Positions 19,384 to 31,074 of a stretch of DNA of 64,000 nucleotides are shown one piece after another; position 1 is the first letter of the stretch, and every line of letters starts with the position of its first letter. The notes under the pieces were generated by a model. It worked only from the letters and a program-made list of their open reading frames with translations, had not been told where the DNA came from and did no database searches. Position numbers and translations under genes: made by a program. Origin of the DNA: Pseudobacteriovorax antillogorgiicola (GTDB taxonomy: Bacteria; Bdellovibrionota_B; Oligoflexia; Oligoflexales; Oligoflexaceae); NCBI RefSeq assembly GCF_900177345.1, contig NZ_FWZT01000007.1, forward strand, positions 1-64,000. The letters run 5' to 3'.

Positions 19384-19580
19384 TTATCCTCCCGACATCG
19401 GAGCTAGAATTTCGATATCGTCGTTATTTTTGATTTCTGTTGTGGCAAAGCTACTGCGGGGCACACACTGGTGGTTGATAGCCACAGCTACAAAAGGATT
19501 CTTGTAACCAAGAGCTTCCAGTAAGCCCGAAACATTCGTTTCTTGGTCGATGGTTTTAGCCTTGCCGTTGACCATGATAT

Positions 19581-19584
<4 letters not shown>
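19384..19584 (-). CDS. thiS: Sulfur carrier protein ThiS
   Basis: A 66-residue ubiquitin-like protein starting [10 protein letters not shown] and ending in the required Gly-Gly (APMSGG). ThiF adenylates this C-terminus and it carries sulfur as a thiocarboxylate for ThiG. The frame is open far upstream into thiO, but the ATG at 19584 gives the normal family length and overlaps the thiO stop. No thiF lies in this operon, so activation must come from a gene elsewhere, perhaps a MoeB-like enzyme. Confidence 0.93.
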
Positions 19585-22549
<2,965 letters not shown>

Positions 22550-22751
22550 TCACAATGCTTCATAATACCAGGTGAATATTCTCATAGCTGGGCCTAGTTC
22601 GAAGAGGGCCTGGGATTTGACTGGCGAGGAAACCTGAAATAGCCTTGCAAACTCTTAGTTATACTAATTAAAATCTCTTACGAAAAAGTGAGGTAGGTCT
22701 TGCCGGCTCGGAGGCGATAGGGAGGTTGAATCCCTTACGGCAGGAGAGAGT

Positions 22752-23246
22752 ATGACTCACTATCCGTTTCTTAATCGATCGTATATCCAAGAGCGTCAAG
22801 CTATGAAGAGAGCGGCGGAAGAGCACGAACGAGCGATTCGTCACGATCATATGGTTTCTCACCTGCGTATGGCTGGTGTCATCGTCGGAGCGATTCTTTG
22901 CACCATGGTTTTACCCATAGCCTTCATATTGGGAATGATCTACGCCCCGATCGTAGCGGTGCTGTCGATAGGTGGCATCTGCTTGTGGGCTGGTTACACC
23001 ATTGGCAAGCGTGGTTTCGAAAAACGACCCCGCTCTTCCGGCTCAGTGGGGGCAAGCCTTGAAGGGTTGTCTGACAGTCGAATGATTTTTGACGTGGATG
23101 AACTTGAGAAGCTGGATGTACGTATCAGTGGGGTCGAAGACCAGCAGGCCGAGGTGATATCTCTCAAAGCCTTTATAGAAGAGAAAAGGCTTCGAGAAAG
23201 CCAAGCGCAGCATGGCAAGCCGCAGGAAAGCATCGAAGGTTTCTAA
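22752..23246 (+). CDS. Two-helix membrane protein of unknown function
   Basis: A 164-residue protein I do not recognise. A basic N-terminus (residues 1-38, rich in Arg, His and Glu) is followed by two hydrophobic helices (about 40-62, MAGVIVGAILCTMVLPIAF, and 64-84, IYAPIVAVLSIGGICLWAG). A hydrophilic, partly coiled cytoplasmic tail of 80 residues ends IEGF. The start has CAGGAGAG upstream. It stands alone, divergent from the thiamine operon. Confidence 0.55.
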   Translation: MTHYPFLNRSYIQERQAMKRAAEEHERAIRHDHMVSHLRMAGVIVGAILCTMVLPIAFILGMIYAPIVAVLSIGGICLWAGYTIGKRGFEKRPRSSGSVGASLEGLSDSRMIFDVDELEKLDVRISGVEDQQAEVISLKAFIEEKRLRESQAQHGKPQESIEGF

Positions 23247-23426
23247 GGAAGGGGAGGCTAAGCCCCTACTTCGCTGCGCAATAATAGCGTTGTTGAACAA
23301 TACTTGCCAGATTTTCGCCATAATTCCGCAAAAAATCGTAGCTTTCAGAAGAAATTGAAAGTAATTCAGGCTATAATTAGACCAACCGTACAACCAAAAC
23401 CGAACAATTATTGATAGGAAGATGGC

Positions 23427-23726
23427 ATGAAATACTCCTACCAAGATATGCTTCGCCATATCAATGAAATCGATGAAATCCTTGCCTCAGGCAAGCTGAC
23501 AATGGGCGATGATGAAGCTTCGGATTTGGTTGAAATGTTCCTCAGCGCATCAACGATCATCCTTTATAACTTAGGGCGCATCCAATCTGGCAATGATATC
23601 GAGCTGAGTGAAATTAAAGATGAGTTCATTGACAGTGTGGCCGATACCATCGAAGATATTTGGGATTCTATTCATGAAAACAACCCCTTTGAAGAGCGAA
23701 AGAAGCCACATCTTACTGTGGTATAA
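23427..23726 (+). CDS. Small acidic protein of unknown function
   Basis: A 99-residue, strongly acidic, helical cytoplasmic protein with no recognised domain. It starts MKYSYQDMLRHINEID, and regular heptad-like Leu/Ile spacing suggests a helical bundle. It is preceded by GATAGGAAGATGGC, a plausible ribosome binding region. It is convergent with the SUI1-type gene, and a 6-bp GGAGGC/GCCTCC hairpin at 23736-23752 straddles the two gene ends. Confidence 0.5.
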   Translation: MKYSYQDMLRHINEIDEILASGKLTMGDDEASDLVEMFLSASTIILYNLGRIQSGNDIELSEIKDEFIDSVADTIEDIWDSIHENNPFEERKKPHLTVV

Positions 23727-23743
23727 AAGTCAGAGGGAGGCCG

Positions 23744-24064
23744 CTAGCCTCCAGCCCGGACGATTTTCAGGCCTTTAGACTGAAAATGCGCTTCAACTTT
23801 ATCCCGCAGATCGCCTCGCATCTCGATCCGACCCTCTTTGAACGTGGCTCCACAACCAAGCAGAGTTTGCATCTCCTTCATCAGCTTCTTGGCTTCACCT
23901 GAATCAAATGGCAGGTTAAAAAGAACTGTTACCGACTTTCCACCACGTCCTTTTGTTTCCAGTCTCATCTTGGTTGGCCCGTCGCTTTTCTCGTAACTTT
24001 TCTTCTTTTTCTCTGGTTTCTTGCTCGATCCACCGTCTGTTGAATACAATAGTCTGCCACTCAT
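23744..24064 (-). CDS. SUI1/eIF1-family translation factor (YciH-like)
   Basis: A 106-residue protein. A Lys-rich N-terminal segment (residues 12-30) precedes an SUI1 domain: MRLETKGRGGKSVTVLFNLP, then LMKEMQTLLGCGATFKEGRIEMRGD, then HFQSKGLKIVRAGG. This is the bacterial YciH group, homologous to eukaryotic eIF1, thought to affect initiation fidelity. It sits 77 nt downstream of egtD on the same strand; a shared transcript is possible. Confidence 0.9.
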   Translation of the reverse strand: MSGRLLYSTDGGSSKKPEKKKKSYEKSDGPTKMRLETKGRGGKSVTVLFNLPFDSGEAKKLMKEMQTLLGCGATFKEGRIEMRGDLRDKVEAHFQSKGLKIVRAGG

Positions 24065-24140
24065 GCTTACCTCCTCCTCTAGTGCCTCAAGAGATTGAAG
24101 GAATCCGAGAGGATTTGCAAGCAGGGTTCACCTCCTGCGG

Positions 24141-25106
24141 CTAGTCTGCTTTGGCTTCCAACATCAAGACAGCGAAGGTTTCTTTCTCGTCGGTGAAGAT
24201 TTTTCGCTCCTTGAAACCAGAGTGTCCAGCAAACTCCAAAAAGTCGTGAACCCTAAATTTTTGGGAGTTCTCAGTATGGATGGACTCATTCTCTCGGAAA
24301 TGAAAGCTTTGATCCATGATACGTACGGTTTGATTTACCTTTGAAAAAAGGTGCATCTCGATCCGGCCCAAGTCCTCGTTGAAAATGGCCTCATGCCTGA
24401 ACTGATCTAGCTCGAAGTCGCCTTTTAGCTCTCGGTTAATACGACTTAGCATGTTGAGATTGAATTCTGCTGTGACCCCGTCTTGATCATTATAGGCTTG
24501 CAAGAGCGTGCGGCGATCTTTGATGAGGTCGATCCCAAGGATAAATAGGCCACCAACCCTTAAAAATTCCCGTGCCGTATCGAGAAGGTTGCGAGCATCG
24601 CCTTTGTTTAGGTTTCCAATTGTTGAACCAGGAAAAAAAATCACACGCTCATCATTGACCCCTGGATCAAGTGTCTTTATTTTATCTTCGGTATAATCTG
24701 CACATACAGCTTTTACCGTGAGCTTGGGGTAGCTTGCAGCAATGGCTTCTGCTGCATTGAGAAGATGTTCTTTACTGATATCCAGCGGAATGTAGGTTTT
24801 GATCTTTGCGCTGCTTTCTAGAATCTTATGAATTTTTATGCTGCTGCCACTGCCATATTCCAGTAGCAAGCACTGCTCAGGCAGAGCATCGTTTATATCA
24901 TCAGAAAATTGATCGAGAATCGCAGTTTCGGTCCGTGTAGGATAGTATTCATCCAATTCGCAGATTTGATCGAAGAGTGCTGATCCTCTTTCATCGTAGA
25001 AATATTTTGGAGGGATCGTTTTAGGGCTCGCCTGTAGGCCTTGAACAACATCGGCTAGGAAGTCGCTTGTTTTTGGCTCTAGATCGAATAACTCTATGTT
25101 TGACAT
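24141..25106 (-). CDS. egtD: L-histidine N-alpha-methyltransferase EgtD
   Basis: A 321-residue enzyme that trimethylates histidine to hercynine with SAM, the first step of ergothioneine synthesis. Family signatures are IPPKYFYDERGSALFDQIC, YYPTRTETAIL, LEYGSGSSIKI (SAM site), IPLDIS and FFPGSTIGNL, with FRVHDFLEFAGHSGF near the C-terminus. The start directly abuts the egtB stop (25107), so the two are translationally linked. Confidence 0.95.
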   Translation of the reverse strand: MSNIELFDLEPKTSDFLADVVQGLQASPKTIPPKYFYDERGSALFDQICELDEYYPTRTETAILDQFSDDINDALPEQCLLLEYGSGSSIKIHKILESSAKIKTYIPLDISKEHLLNAAEAIAASYPKLTVKAVCADYTEDKIKTLDPGVNDERVIFFPGSTIGNLNKGDARNLLDTAREFLRVGGLFILGIDLIKDRRTLLQAYNDQDGVTAEFNLNMLSRINRELKGDFELDQFRHEAIFNEDLGRIEMHLFSKVNQTVRIMDQSFHFRENESIHTENSQKFRVHDFLEFAGHSGFKERKIFTDEKETFAVLMLEAKAD

Positions 25107-26354
25107 TTATACCTCTCTTGCTAAGCGAATTCCAGAAAACATCCATTGGCTATGACTGGGGAAAAAATTGCGATACGTACTACGAATATGGTTGGGTGGA
25201 CTGGCTATTGAGCCTCCTCTTAATACATACTGATTGCACATGAACTTTCCGTTATATTCGCCCAATGCACCTGCTTCCGCTTTGAAGCCGGGGTAAGGGC
25301 TATAAGCGCTAGCAGTCCATTGCCAAAGCTGGCCCATGATATCGAACGAGTCATCGCTCTGGGCCGAAGGATATAGGTGATCAATATCGAAGATACGGTC
25401 TCTATGATCGTAGAGCTGTGCTGCGACTTCCCACTCTTGCTCTGTAGGTAATCGAACGTTAGCCCAACGTGCGTAAGCATCTGCTTCGTAGTAGCTAACG
25501 TGGCTGACAGGTGCGTTGAGGTCTAAAGGCTGCAGTCCATGGAGGGTAAACTCATACCATTTGTCATCCTGACGAACCCAATAAAGCGGTGATGACTCGG
25601 GTTGGTCCTTAAATGAATTCCAAGCCTCAGAAAGCCAAAGCTCAGGCCGAACGTAGCCCCCAGCTTCGATAAAGTTAAGGTATTCGCCATTGGTCACGAG
25701 GCGATTGGCGATCTCCATGGGCTCGATAAAAACCCGATGACGCTTGCCTTCATTATCGTAGCAAAACGAGCCATCGGCCGAAGCACCGATTTCATAGATC
25801 CCAGCAGCGATTGGCAGCCACTGGTAAGGTTTTGTCTCTGGTGAAGTGTGGGGAGCGTGCTGGTGGTAAGCAGGGTATAAAGGATTTTTAAAGAGATTAT
25901 GCTTAATGTCCATGAACAGCAGCTCCTGATGTTGCTTCTCATGGTGGATACCGATTTCAATTAGCTTTAGAAAGTTCTCGTCGTCTTGTCCAGAATCGAA
26001 CAAGCCATGAATCTGTTGGTCGACATGGCTCCTATATTCACGAACCTCGTCCAAGGCAGGGCGCGATAGGTCCCCACGATGAGCACGGGGATGAAAATCA
26101 CCGACAGTCTCGTAATATGAGTTAAAAATATATTCAAATTGCTCGTGAAATGGCTTGAAGTCCGTTAAGAAATTCTTCAAGACAAACGTCTCGAAGAACC
26201 AAGTTGTATGTGCCAGATGCCATTTAGGTGGGCTTACATCCGGCATAGACTGGACAATGTGATCTTCGTTTGAGATCTTTGCACAGATGTTGAGGCTGAG
26301 ATTTCTTGTTGATGCGTAGAGATCGGTGATCCCTCGTCTATGATCGATATTCAT
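25107..26354 (-). CDS. egtB: Ergothioneine sulfoxide synthase EgtB
   Basis: A 415-residue non-heme iron enzyme joining hercynine to a thiol donor with oxygen. The N-terminal DinB-type domain carries the iron histidines in WHLAHTTWFFETF (near residues 44-56) and HHEKQHQELLFMDIKH (about 137-152). The C-terminal FGE-sulfatase domain shows LPTEQEWEVAA, GQLWQWTASAY and RGGSIASPPNHIRSTYRNFF. A separate EgtD, rather than a fused C-terminal methyltransferase, argues against OvoA (ovothiol). Whether cysteine or gamma-glutamylcysteine is the donor is not clear, as no egtA or egtC is adjacent. Confidence 0.93.
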   Translation of the reverse strand: MNIDHRRGITDLYASTRNLSLNICAKISNEDHIVQSMPDVSPPKWHLAHTTWFFETFVLKNFLTDFKPFHEQFEYIFNSYYETVGDFHPRAHRGDLSRPALDEVREYRSHVDQQIHGLFDSGQDDENFLKLIEIGIHHEKQHQELLFMDIKHNLFKNPLYPAYHQHAPHTSPETKPYQWLPIAAGIYEIGASADGSFCYDNEGKRHRVFIEPMEIANRLVTNGEYLNFIEAGGYVRPELWLSEAWNSFKDQPESSPLYWVRQDDKWYEFTLHGLQPLDLNAPVSHVSYYEADAYARWANVRLPTEQEWEVAAQLYDHRDRIFDIDHLYPSAQSDDSFDIMGQLWQWTASAYSPYPGFKAEAGALGEYNGKFMCNQYVLRGGSIASPPNHIRSTYRNFFPSHSQWMFSGIRLAREV

Positions 26355-26570
26355 GTAAGACCTGATTTTGTAATTGGCGGGAATTGTAAGTTTAAGCCCG
26401 GCTCACGTCCGTATCTACTCTCAAATTTAGATTGATAGCTAAAAAAAGAGTATAGAAAATTAAAGGAATCGTCAAAGGGGAAACTTATGCACCCTCCTAT
26501 TAGCAGCAACAATAGGGTCACGGTCATTTTTTTGGTATAACGATATTCTATAACTTTTCTTGGGAGTGGT

Positions 26571-27263
26571 ATGGGGCGTTATATTTTCTTCGATATTGAC
26601 GGTACGTTGATTCTTACGAATGGTGCAGGAAAACGAGCTTTGGCCTCCGCGTTTCGAGGTCTTTTTAACATTGCAGATGCCGATGTTGACATCGACTACG
26701 GAGGGCGCACGGATCTTTCCATTTGCAAGGAGCTTTTTCAGCTGAATCATGTGGACTTTGCCGATGATGCATTTCTCCAGTTTATAACTCGCTATAACCA
26801 AGAGCTGAAGCAGGAATTAATCGTTTCAAAGGGCAAGCTGCTGCCGGGTGTCGCGAAACTCCTGGAGGCTTTGCAGGACGATGATCGCTATCATCTAGGC
26901 TTGATCACAGGCAATATCGAAGCGGGAGCCTATACGAAATTGGAGTCCCACGGAATTCACGACTACTTTCATTTCGGCGGGTTCGGCGATCGTCAGGAAA
27001 GTCGCGACGATATTGCGAGAGAGGGGAAGCGAGACGCGGAGAAGTTTGCCAAGGGTAGCCTGGCAGCGGATCAGTTGATGATTATTGGCGACACACCTCA
27101 TGATGTCACGTGCAGTCGGGCCATAGGTGCAGCTTGCATGGCTGTTTGTACAGGTTATGCAGCTCGGGACGCGATTGAGGCTCAGTCACCAGAATACTTG
27201 CTGGAAGACCTAGAAAACACCGATCAGGTTGTGGGCATCCTTGATCAGCATTTTAAATTCTAA
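26571..27263 (+). CDS. HAD-family phosphatase (phosphoglycolate phosphatase-like)
   Basis: A 230-residue HAD hydrolase. Motif I is FFDIDGTLILTNG (nucleophile Asp near residue 8), motif II is in GLITGN, and motif IV is IIGDTPHDV. A helical cap lies between residues 15 and 95. The closest general type is Gph/PhnX-like phosphatases acting on small phosphomonoesters. The ATG follows TTGGGAGTGG. It is convergent with the DUF983 gene, overlapping by 4 nt. Confidence 0.85.
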   Translation: MGRYIFFDIDGTLILTNGAGKRALASAFRGLFNIADADVDIDYGGRTDLSICKELFQLNHVDFADDAFLQFITRYNQELKQELIVSKGKLLPGVAKLLEALQDDDRYHLGLITGNIEAGAYTKLESHGIHDYFHFGGFGDRQESRDDIAREGKRDAEKFAKGSLAADQLMIIGDTPHDVTCSRAIGAACMAVCTGYAARDAIEAQSPEYLLEDLENTDQVVGILDQHFKF

Positions 27264-27655
27264 TCGGCTTGAGGTTTTTGTTTGAAGTCTTCGTCCCCTA
27301 GTGGATGAAGGAAGTGATCCCCGACAAGCCAAATAGCTCGTGAAAAAGGATATAGAATCAGACCAGTGGCGATACCAGCAAGGGCAACAACGGCGGCCTT
27401 GATTAAAACAGCCATGTCTTCTTGGTATTGAAAGAGATAATAAGTGAGTGCAAAGCAAACCAAGCTGGTGATGGGGTAATTGATCATCCATGGCGATCCT
27501 AGGAAGTAGCCAGGTTCTCGCTCAAAACGGTAGCCGCATTTGGAACAGCCATCTCGAAACTCGAACCAAGATTTCGGCTTTCTGAGAGGGGTTTCGAGGC
27601 AATAAGGGCAGCGTAGCAGCGCTATGGCCCGCAGTTTCGGTTTTCCAAGATCCAT
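27260..27655 (-). CDS. DUF983-like zinc-ribbon membrane protein
   Basis: A 131-residue protein. An N-terminal zinc ribbon (RCPYC near residues 15-19 and GCSKCGYRFEREPGYF near 36-51) is followed by two membrane helices (about 58-75 and 84-105). This is the DUF983 arrangement, widespread in alpha-proteobacteria and of unknown function. The frame extends 17 codons upstream, but ATG at 27655 has GAGGAG upstream and is preferred. Confidence 0.75.
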   Translation of the reverse strand: MDLGKPKLRAIALLRCPYCLETPLRKPKSWFEFRDGCSKCGYRFEREPGYFLGSPWMINYPITSLVCFALTYYLFQYQEDMAVLIKAAVVALAGIATGLILYPFSRAIWLVGDHFLHPLGDEDFKQKPQAD

Positions 27656-27720
27656 GGTCAGCTCCTCTTCCTCAATCAGCCCAAGTGGGATCGAAAATCT
27701 TCTCACGATCAGTGTTCAGC

Positions 27721-27758
27721 AGCGAGACTTTTTTTGCCCTTAGGGCAAGCCTCTCGCT
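27721..27758. repeat. Inverted repeat with nested hairpin
   Basis: AGCGAGA (27721-27727) pairs with TCTCGCT (27752-27758), and TTGCCC/GGGCAA nest inside. A run of seven T lies in the 5' half on the plus strand, so this is not a standard terminator in either direction. It separates yhbY from the DUF983 gene, both on the minus strand. Confidence 0.45.
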
Positions 27759-27763
27759 TAGAG

Positions 27764-28054
27764 CTAAGGAAGATTGATCTTCGGTTCTTTGCCCTGCCGA
27801 TACAAAGTGACAGAGTGGCCGAGTACTTGTACTAGGGTAGCGTTTACCTTCTGAGCGATATCATCGACCAGTGGCTTGAGTTCCTCTTGGCCTTCGCAGC
27901 GGATACGAATCTTGATCAATTCATGGGCTTCAAGGGTGGTCTCGATTTCTTTGAGAACACCGTCATTGATTCCGTTATTACCTACCATGACCACGGGGTT
28001 CAGGTTATGTGCCAAACCTTTGAGGTATTTTTTTTGTTTATTATTGAGTTCCAA
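27764..28054 (-). CDS. yhbY: YhbY family RNA-binding protein (CRS1-YhbY/CRM domain)
   Basis: A 96-residue protein formed of one CRM domain: LNNKQKKYLKGLAHNLNPVV, then VGNNGINDGVLKEIETTLEAHELIKIRI (the GxxG-like loop is GNNG), then VQVLGHSVTLYRQGKEP. In E. coli YhbY binds pre-50S subunits and takes part in ribosome assembly. It is monocistronic, preceded on the transcribed strand by a CTTAGCC/GGCTAAG hairpin at 28093-28111. Confidence 0.95.
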   Translation of the reverse strand: MELNNKQKKYLKGLAHNLNPVVMVGNNGINDGVLKEIETTLEAHELIKIRIRCEGQEELKPLVDDIAQKVNATLVQVLGHSVTLYRQGKEPKINLP

Positions 28055-28155
28055 ACCGACACTTTCTTTTGAAGAAATAAAGGGATCCCTTGCTTAGCCC
28101 GTTAGGCTAAGAATTTCAAGTATAAATTGACATATTGAGGTCAGATGGGCAATCT

Positions 28156-29043
28156 TTAGAATATCCAGTAAATATCAAAGTCTCCGATGGGCAGGAAGCC
28201 TGCATCATCGACGCTCTCACCGTCTAAGTCGGCTCCCGAAAGGACCTGGTATAGAATGCCGAGGCCCAGACGGAAGTTGAAGGCTCCGTGGCGCCATTCT
28301 TGAGCGGCGGTGACCCTGAAGTCCTGTGATTTGAGGCTCTCTAATTGTAAGTTACTGATCCGGCTGGAAAGTAAAATGCGCTTACTTTCATCTCGGTGAA
28401 ACTCGCCGGATATCTGGAAAAAATCTCGGCTAAGACCCATAAGCGACTGGGCTTGGAGAGTGCGGTGAGCCAGGCCAAGGTTGGCCTCAGTATTCGTCTC
28501 GTCTGACACATCCTGGGTGCGGGTCTCGTAGTCCCCTTGGGGGTACTTGCTCTCCCAAAAATACTTTCGCCCTTCTTCGCTTAACGAGGCATTGACATCT
28601 CCGAGACCTATACTCCAGTGACTATGAAGGGTTAATCTGGGGGACATGCGTTGCGACCAGGAAATTTGCGGTCGAACTATCTGGGCGTCAAGTTCATCGA
28701 AGTGATCTTTGACAAAGCCCCAGAGAGCGGTGTCTCGGTTTAGATAAGATACGCTAGCACCGATGGAAACCGAGTGCAGGCCACGGGACCAAACTTGATA
28801 TTTCATTTTCAAGTTGGGAGCACCAGCGGCCAAGGCGAGAGTGTCGAGGCCCACATCTATAGTCTCACTCACCCCATACTCTGCTGCAAACCCTAGTTTG
28901 ATAGCACCAGACGGCAGCGTATAGGCGGTGAAGTCCTGAACATAGCCGGGGTTCTCAGTGGTTGAAGGAGCACTTGCAAAAGCCTTCCCAGGGCCTATGA
29001 TAGAGGCCGCTAAGAGGACGACTAGCGGGAGTCTGTTTGACAT
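28156..29043 (-). CDS. Predicted outer-membrane beta-barrel protein
   Basis: About 295 residues with a signal peptide (residues 1-25, ending GKAFA before SAPST). The body is rich in alternating polar/hydrophobic strands (GAIKLGFAAEYGVSETIDVG, HSVSIGASVSYLN, GAFNFRLGLGILYQ) and ends in Phe (IYWIF), consistent with an outer-membrane barrel. No family is recognised. ATG at 29043 has GAGGTTCG upstream; 29073 is an alternative. It is divergent from hisS, whose upstream region it overlaps. Confidence 0.65.
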   Translation of the reverse strand: MSNRLPLVVLLAASIIGPGKAFASAPSTTENPGYVQDFTAYTLPSGAIKLGFAAEYGVSETIDVGLDTLALAAGAPNLKMKYQVWSRGLHSVSIGASVSYLNRDTALWGFVKDHFDELDAQIVRPQISWSQRMSPRLTLHSHWSIGLGDVNASLSEEGRKYFWESKYPQGDYETRTQDVSDETNTEANLGLAHRTLQAQSLMGLSRDFFQISGEFHRDESKRILLSSRISNLQLESLKSQDFRVTAAQEWRHGAFNFRLGLGILYQVLSGADLDGESVDDAGFLPIGDFDIYWIF

Positions 29044-29141
29044 TTGTTTCGAACCTCTGCTATGGGATTCCACTTCGTTTAGGCCAATTTGATGGGCCGA
29101 ACGATGACGTTACCAAAACTCGTATTAAAGGAGCAAGCACC

Positions 29142-30476
29142 TTGGCTAAAAAAGATCGTGTTCCTGCCAAAACCCTCAAAGGCTTTCGGGATTTCAGTCC
29201 ATCACTGGCCCTGCGTCGTAAAGCCATTACAGATCATATCTGGCATCACGCGATTCAGTCGGGCTTTGAGCCGATCGAAACCCCCGTTTTAGAGTATGCT
29301 GAAACGCTTCTCGGCTCTGGAGGAGAAGAAGCAGATAAAGAGGTTTATCTCTTCGAAGATCATGGTGGTCGTCGGGTAGGCTTGCGCTTCGATCTTACAG
29401 TTCCTTTTTCGAGATTTGTGGCTGAAAATCAAGGGACTCTGACAATGCCCTTTAAAAGGGTGCAGATTGGCAACTCCTATCGGGGCGAGAAACCGCAGAA
29501 GGGGCGTTATCGAGAGTTTTGCCAAGCTGATGTCGATATTGTGGGAGTCGACTCCCTAGCTGCAGATGTGGAGATTATTACAAATATTGCTGTGAATTTA
29601 GACCAGTTCGTGCCGTCTTCATTTACGATGTTGATAGGGCATCGGGTCTTGCTTTCGGCGCTGATCAAAGCGTCACTGCCAAATGTAGATGGTGATGGAG
29701 AGATCAAGGTTTTGATCGCCTTGGATAAACTAGCTAAGGTCGGTGATGAAAAAGTTTTGGAGCTCATTCTTGAAGTTCAGGGTACAACCGAGGAGGGAGC
29801 ACAAAGTCTTTTGAAGGTCGTGACCGCTAAAGACGTGCAAGGAGACTCTGACTTAAACTTGGTTCGTAGTACCCTTGCAAGCCAAGAGGAGGCTTTGGGG
29901 GAAATCGATCGACTTGATCAAACGCTCTCGATATTACGCGACCTGAAGATAAGTAAGGGCAAGATTCGCTTGGATCTGAGTATCGCCCGTGGGCTTGGCT
30001 ATTATACCGGAATCGTGTTTGAGACTTTTCTCGACGACCTGCCAAACTTTGGGTCGATCTCATCCGGTGGTCGTTACAACGGACTCGTGTCACGCTTCAG
30101 CAAGCAGGAAATTCCAGGGATTGGTGGCTCGATCGGCGTAGACCGATTGCTAGCAGCTCTAGATGAGCTAGAGAAGGCTAGCGAACCTGAGCGTGGTGGT
30201 ATCTTTGTGGCTGTCGCAACAGAAGATGCTCGGGCCTATGGCTTTCGCATTGTGCAAGAGTTAAGAGGCGCGGGCTTAAAAGCTGACATTGCTCTAAAGC
30301 CAGGCAAACTTGCCCAGCAATTTAAGTATGCAGATAAGAAGCACTTTGCCAAGGTTGTGACAGTCGGCGACGAAGAGCTGGCTCAGGAAACCTATAGCAT
30401 TAAAGATTTGGATTCAGGAGTCGAGGAAAAGCAATTGCCCCTGGTGGATATGGTGGCGAGTATGAAGCCTCACTAG
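29142..30476 (+). CDS. hisS: Histidyl-tRNA synthetase
   Basis: A 444-residue class II synthetase. Motif 2 appears as FKRVQIGNSYRGEKPQKGRY, preceded by GLRFDLTVPFSR, and the HisA signature is RGLGYYTGIVFE. The anticodon-binding domain occupies the C-terminal 95 residues (GIFVAVATEDARAYG, then ADIALKPGKLAQQFKYAD). The likely start is TTG at 29142, with AAAGGAG eight bases before it. The frame is open further upstream to 29037, but homology begins at KTLKGFRDFSP. Confidence 0.95.
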   Translation: MAKKDRVPAKTLKGFRDFSPSLALRRKAITDHIWHHAIQSGFEPIETPVLEYAETLLGSGGEEADKEVYLFEDHGGRRVGLRFDLTVPFSRFVAENQGTLTMPFKRVQIGNSYRGEKPQKGRYREFCQADVDIVGVDSLAADVEIITNIAVNLDQFVPSSFTMLIGHRVLLSALIKASLPNVDGDGEIKVLIALDKLAKVGDEKVLELILEVQGTTEEGAQSLLKVVTAKDVQGDSDLNLVRSTLASQEEALGEIDRLDQTLSILRDLKISKGKIRLDLSIARGLGYYTGIVFETFLDDLPNFGSISSGGRYNGLVSRFSKQEIPGIGGSIGVDRLLAALDELEKASEPERGGIFVAVATEDARAYGFRIVQELRGAGLKADIALKPGKLAQQFKYADKKHFAKVVTVGDEELAQETYSIKDLDSGVEEKQLPLVDMVASMKPH

Positions 30477-30499
30477 AGGCTTCAGGCAAAAATTGCTTC

Positions 30500-30748
30500 T
30501 TAGTTGGTCTGGACGCTTTGCTCTTCGTTTCGGACCGCGACCTCATCCTCGTCTTTTTGAGGCAGCTCGAATGCCTCTGAAAACCTGTATTTTTGACCCT
30601 CTACAAATAAGTCGGATTCTAAGTCCTTGTCGCTTGCCAAGGCAAAGTCGTCAGTGGATGAAAGTTTTTCGGACTTAGCACTCTTGTCCTTGGAACCGGT
30701 ATGGCTACATGAAACAGTTAGAAGTGCACATAGGGCTAATCGAAGCAT
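30500..30748 (-). CDS. Small lipoprotein
   Basis: An 82-residue precursor with a type II signal peptide and lipobox (LLTVSC, Cys14). The mature part is acidic and apparently unstructured, ending QSVQTN. Function unknown. The start has GAGGAGATAATT upstream. It is convergent with hisS. Confidence 0.6.
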   Translation of the reverse strand: MLRLALCALLTVSCSHTGSKDKSAKSEKLSSTDDFALASDKDLESDLFVEGQKYRFSEAFELPQKDEDEVAVRNEEQSVQTN

Positions 30749-31074
30749 AATTATCTCCTCTAGTGGACTCTCACTTGAGTCATGATAGATCTCGGTGCTT
30801 GCGAGGGGGGAGAGTTAAGGGCAGCAGCCGATGGCGTGATTGTCCGGTGATACTGGCATCTTATGGCGGGGTAAGGGTTCATTTTAACGTAACAACCGCC
30901 GGCTGATCTCTTACGGATAAGTTTATTTCCTCTTAAAAGATAAATAAATATAATAGCTTATGGGAAAGTTCTCAGTTAGTGGGCTCGACTATTTGTGATC
31001 CTGCATAGAAAAGGTATCAAGTCCATGATATTTTTTCCTTTTAAACCTTTGAGGAAGCTGAAGGTCATCCATAT
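30749..31074. other. Intergenic region between lipoprotein gene and lspA
   Basis: About 325 bp without a gene. The right half is AT-rich and contains TATAAT at 30949-30954, a candidate -10 box for lspA with only a weak -35 (TTTCCT) 17 nt upstream. Nothing else recognisable. Confidence 0.4.

Noticed and set aside
23736-23752. GGAGGC/GCCTCC hairpin between two convergent genes.
   Set aside because: The stem is only 6 bp, overlaps a stop codon and has no T-run on either strand, so it is not called a terminator.
28093-28111. CTTAGCC/GGCTAAG hairpin upstream of yhbY.
   Set aside because: It lacks a T-run and cannot be told from a chance 7-bp repeat, so it is mentioned only in the yhbY entry.
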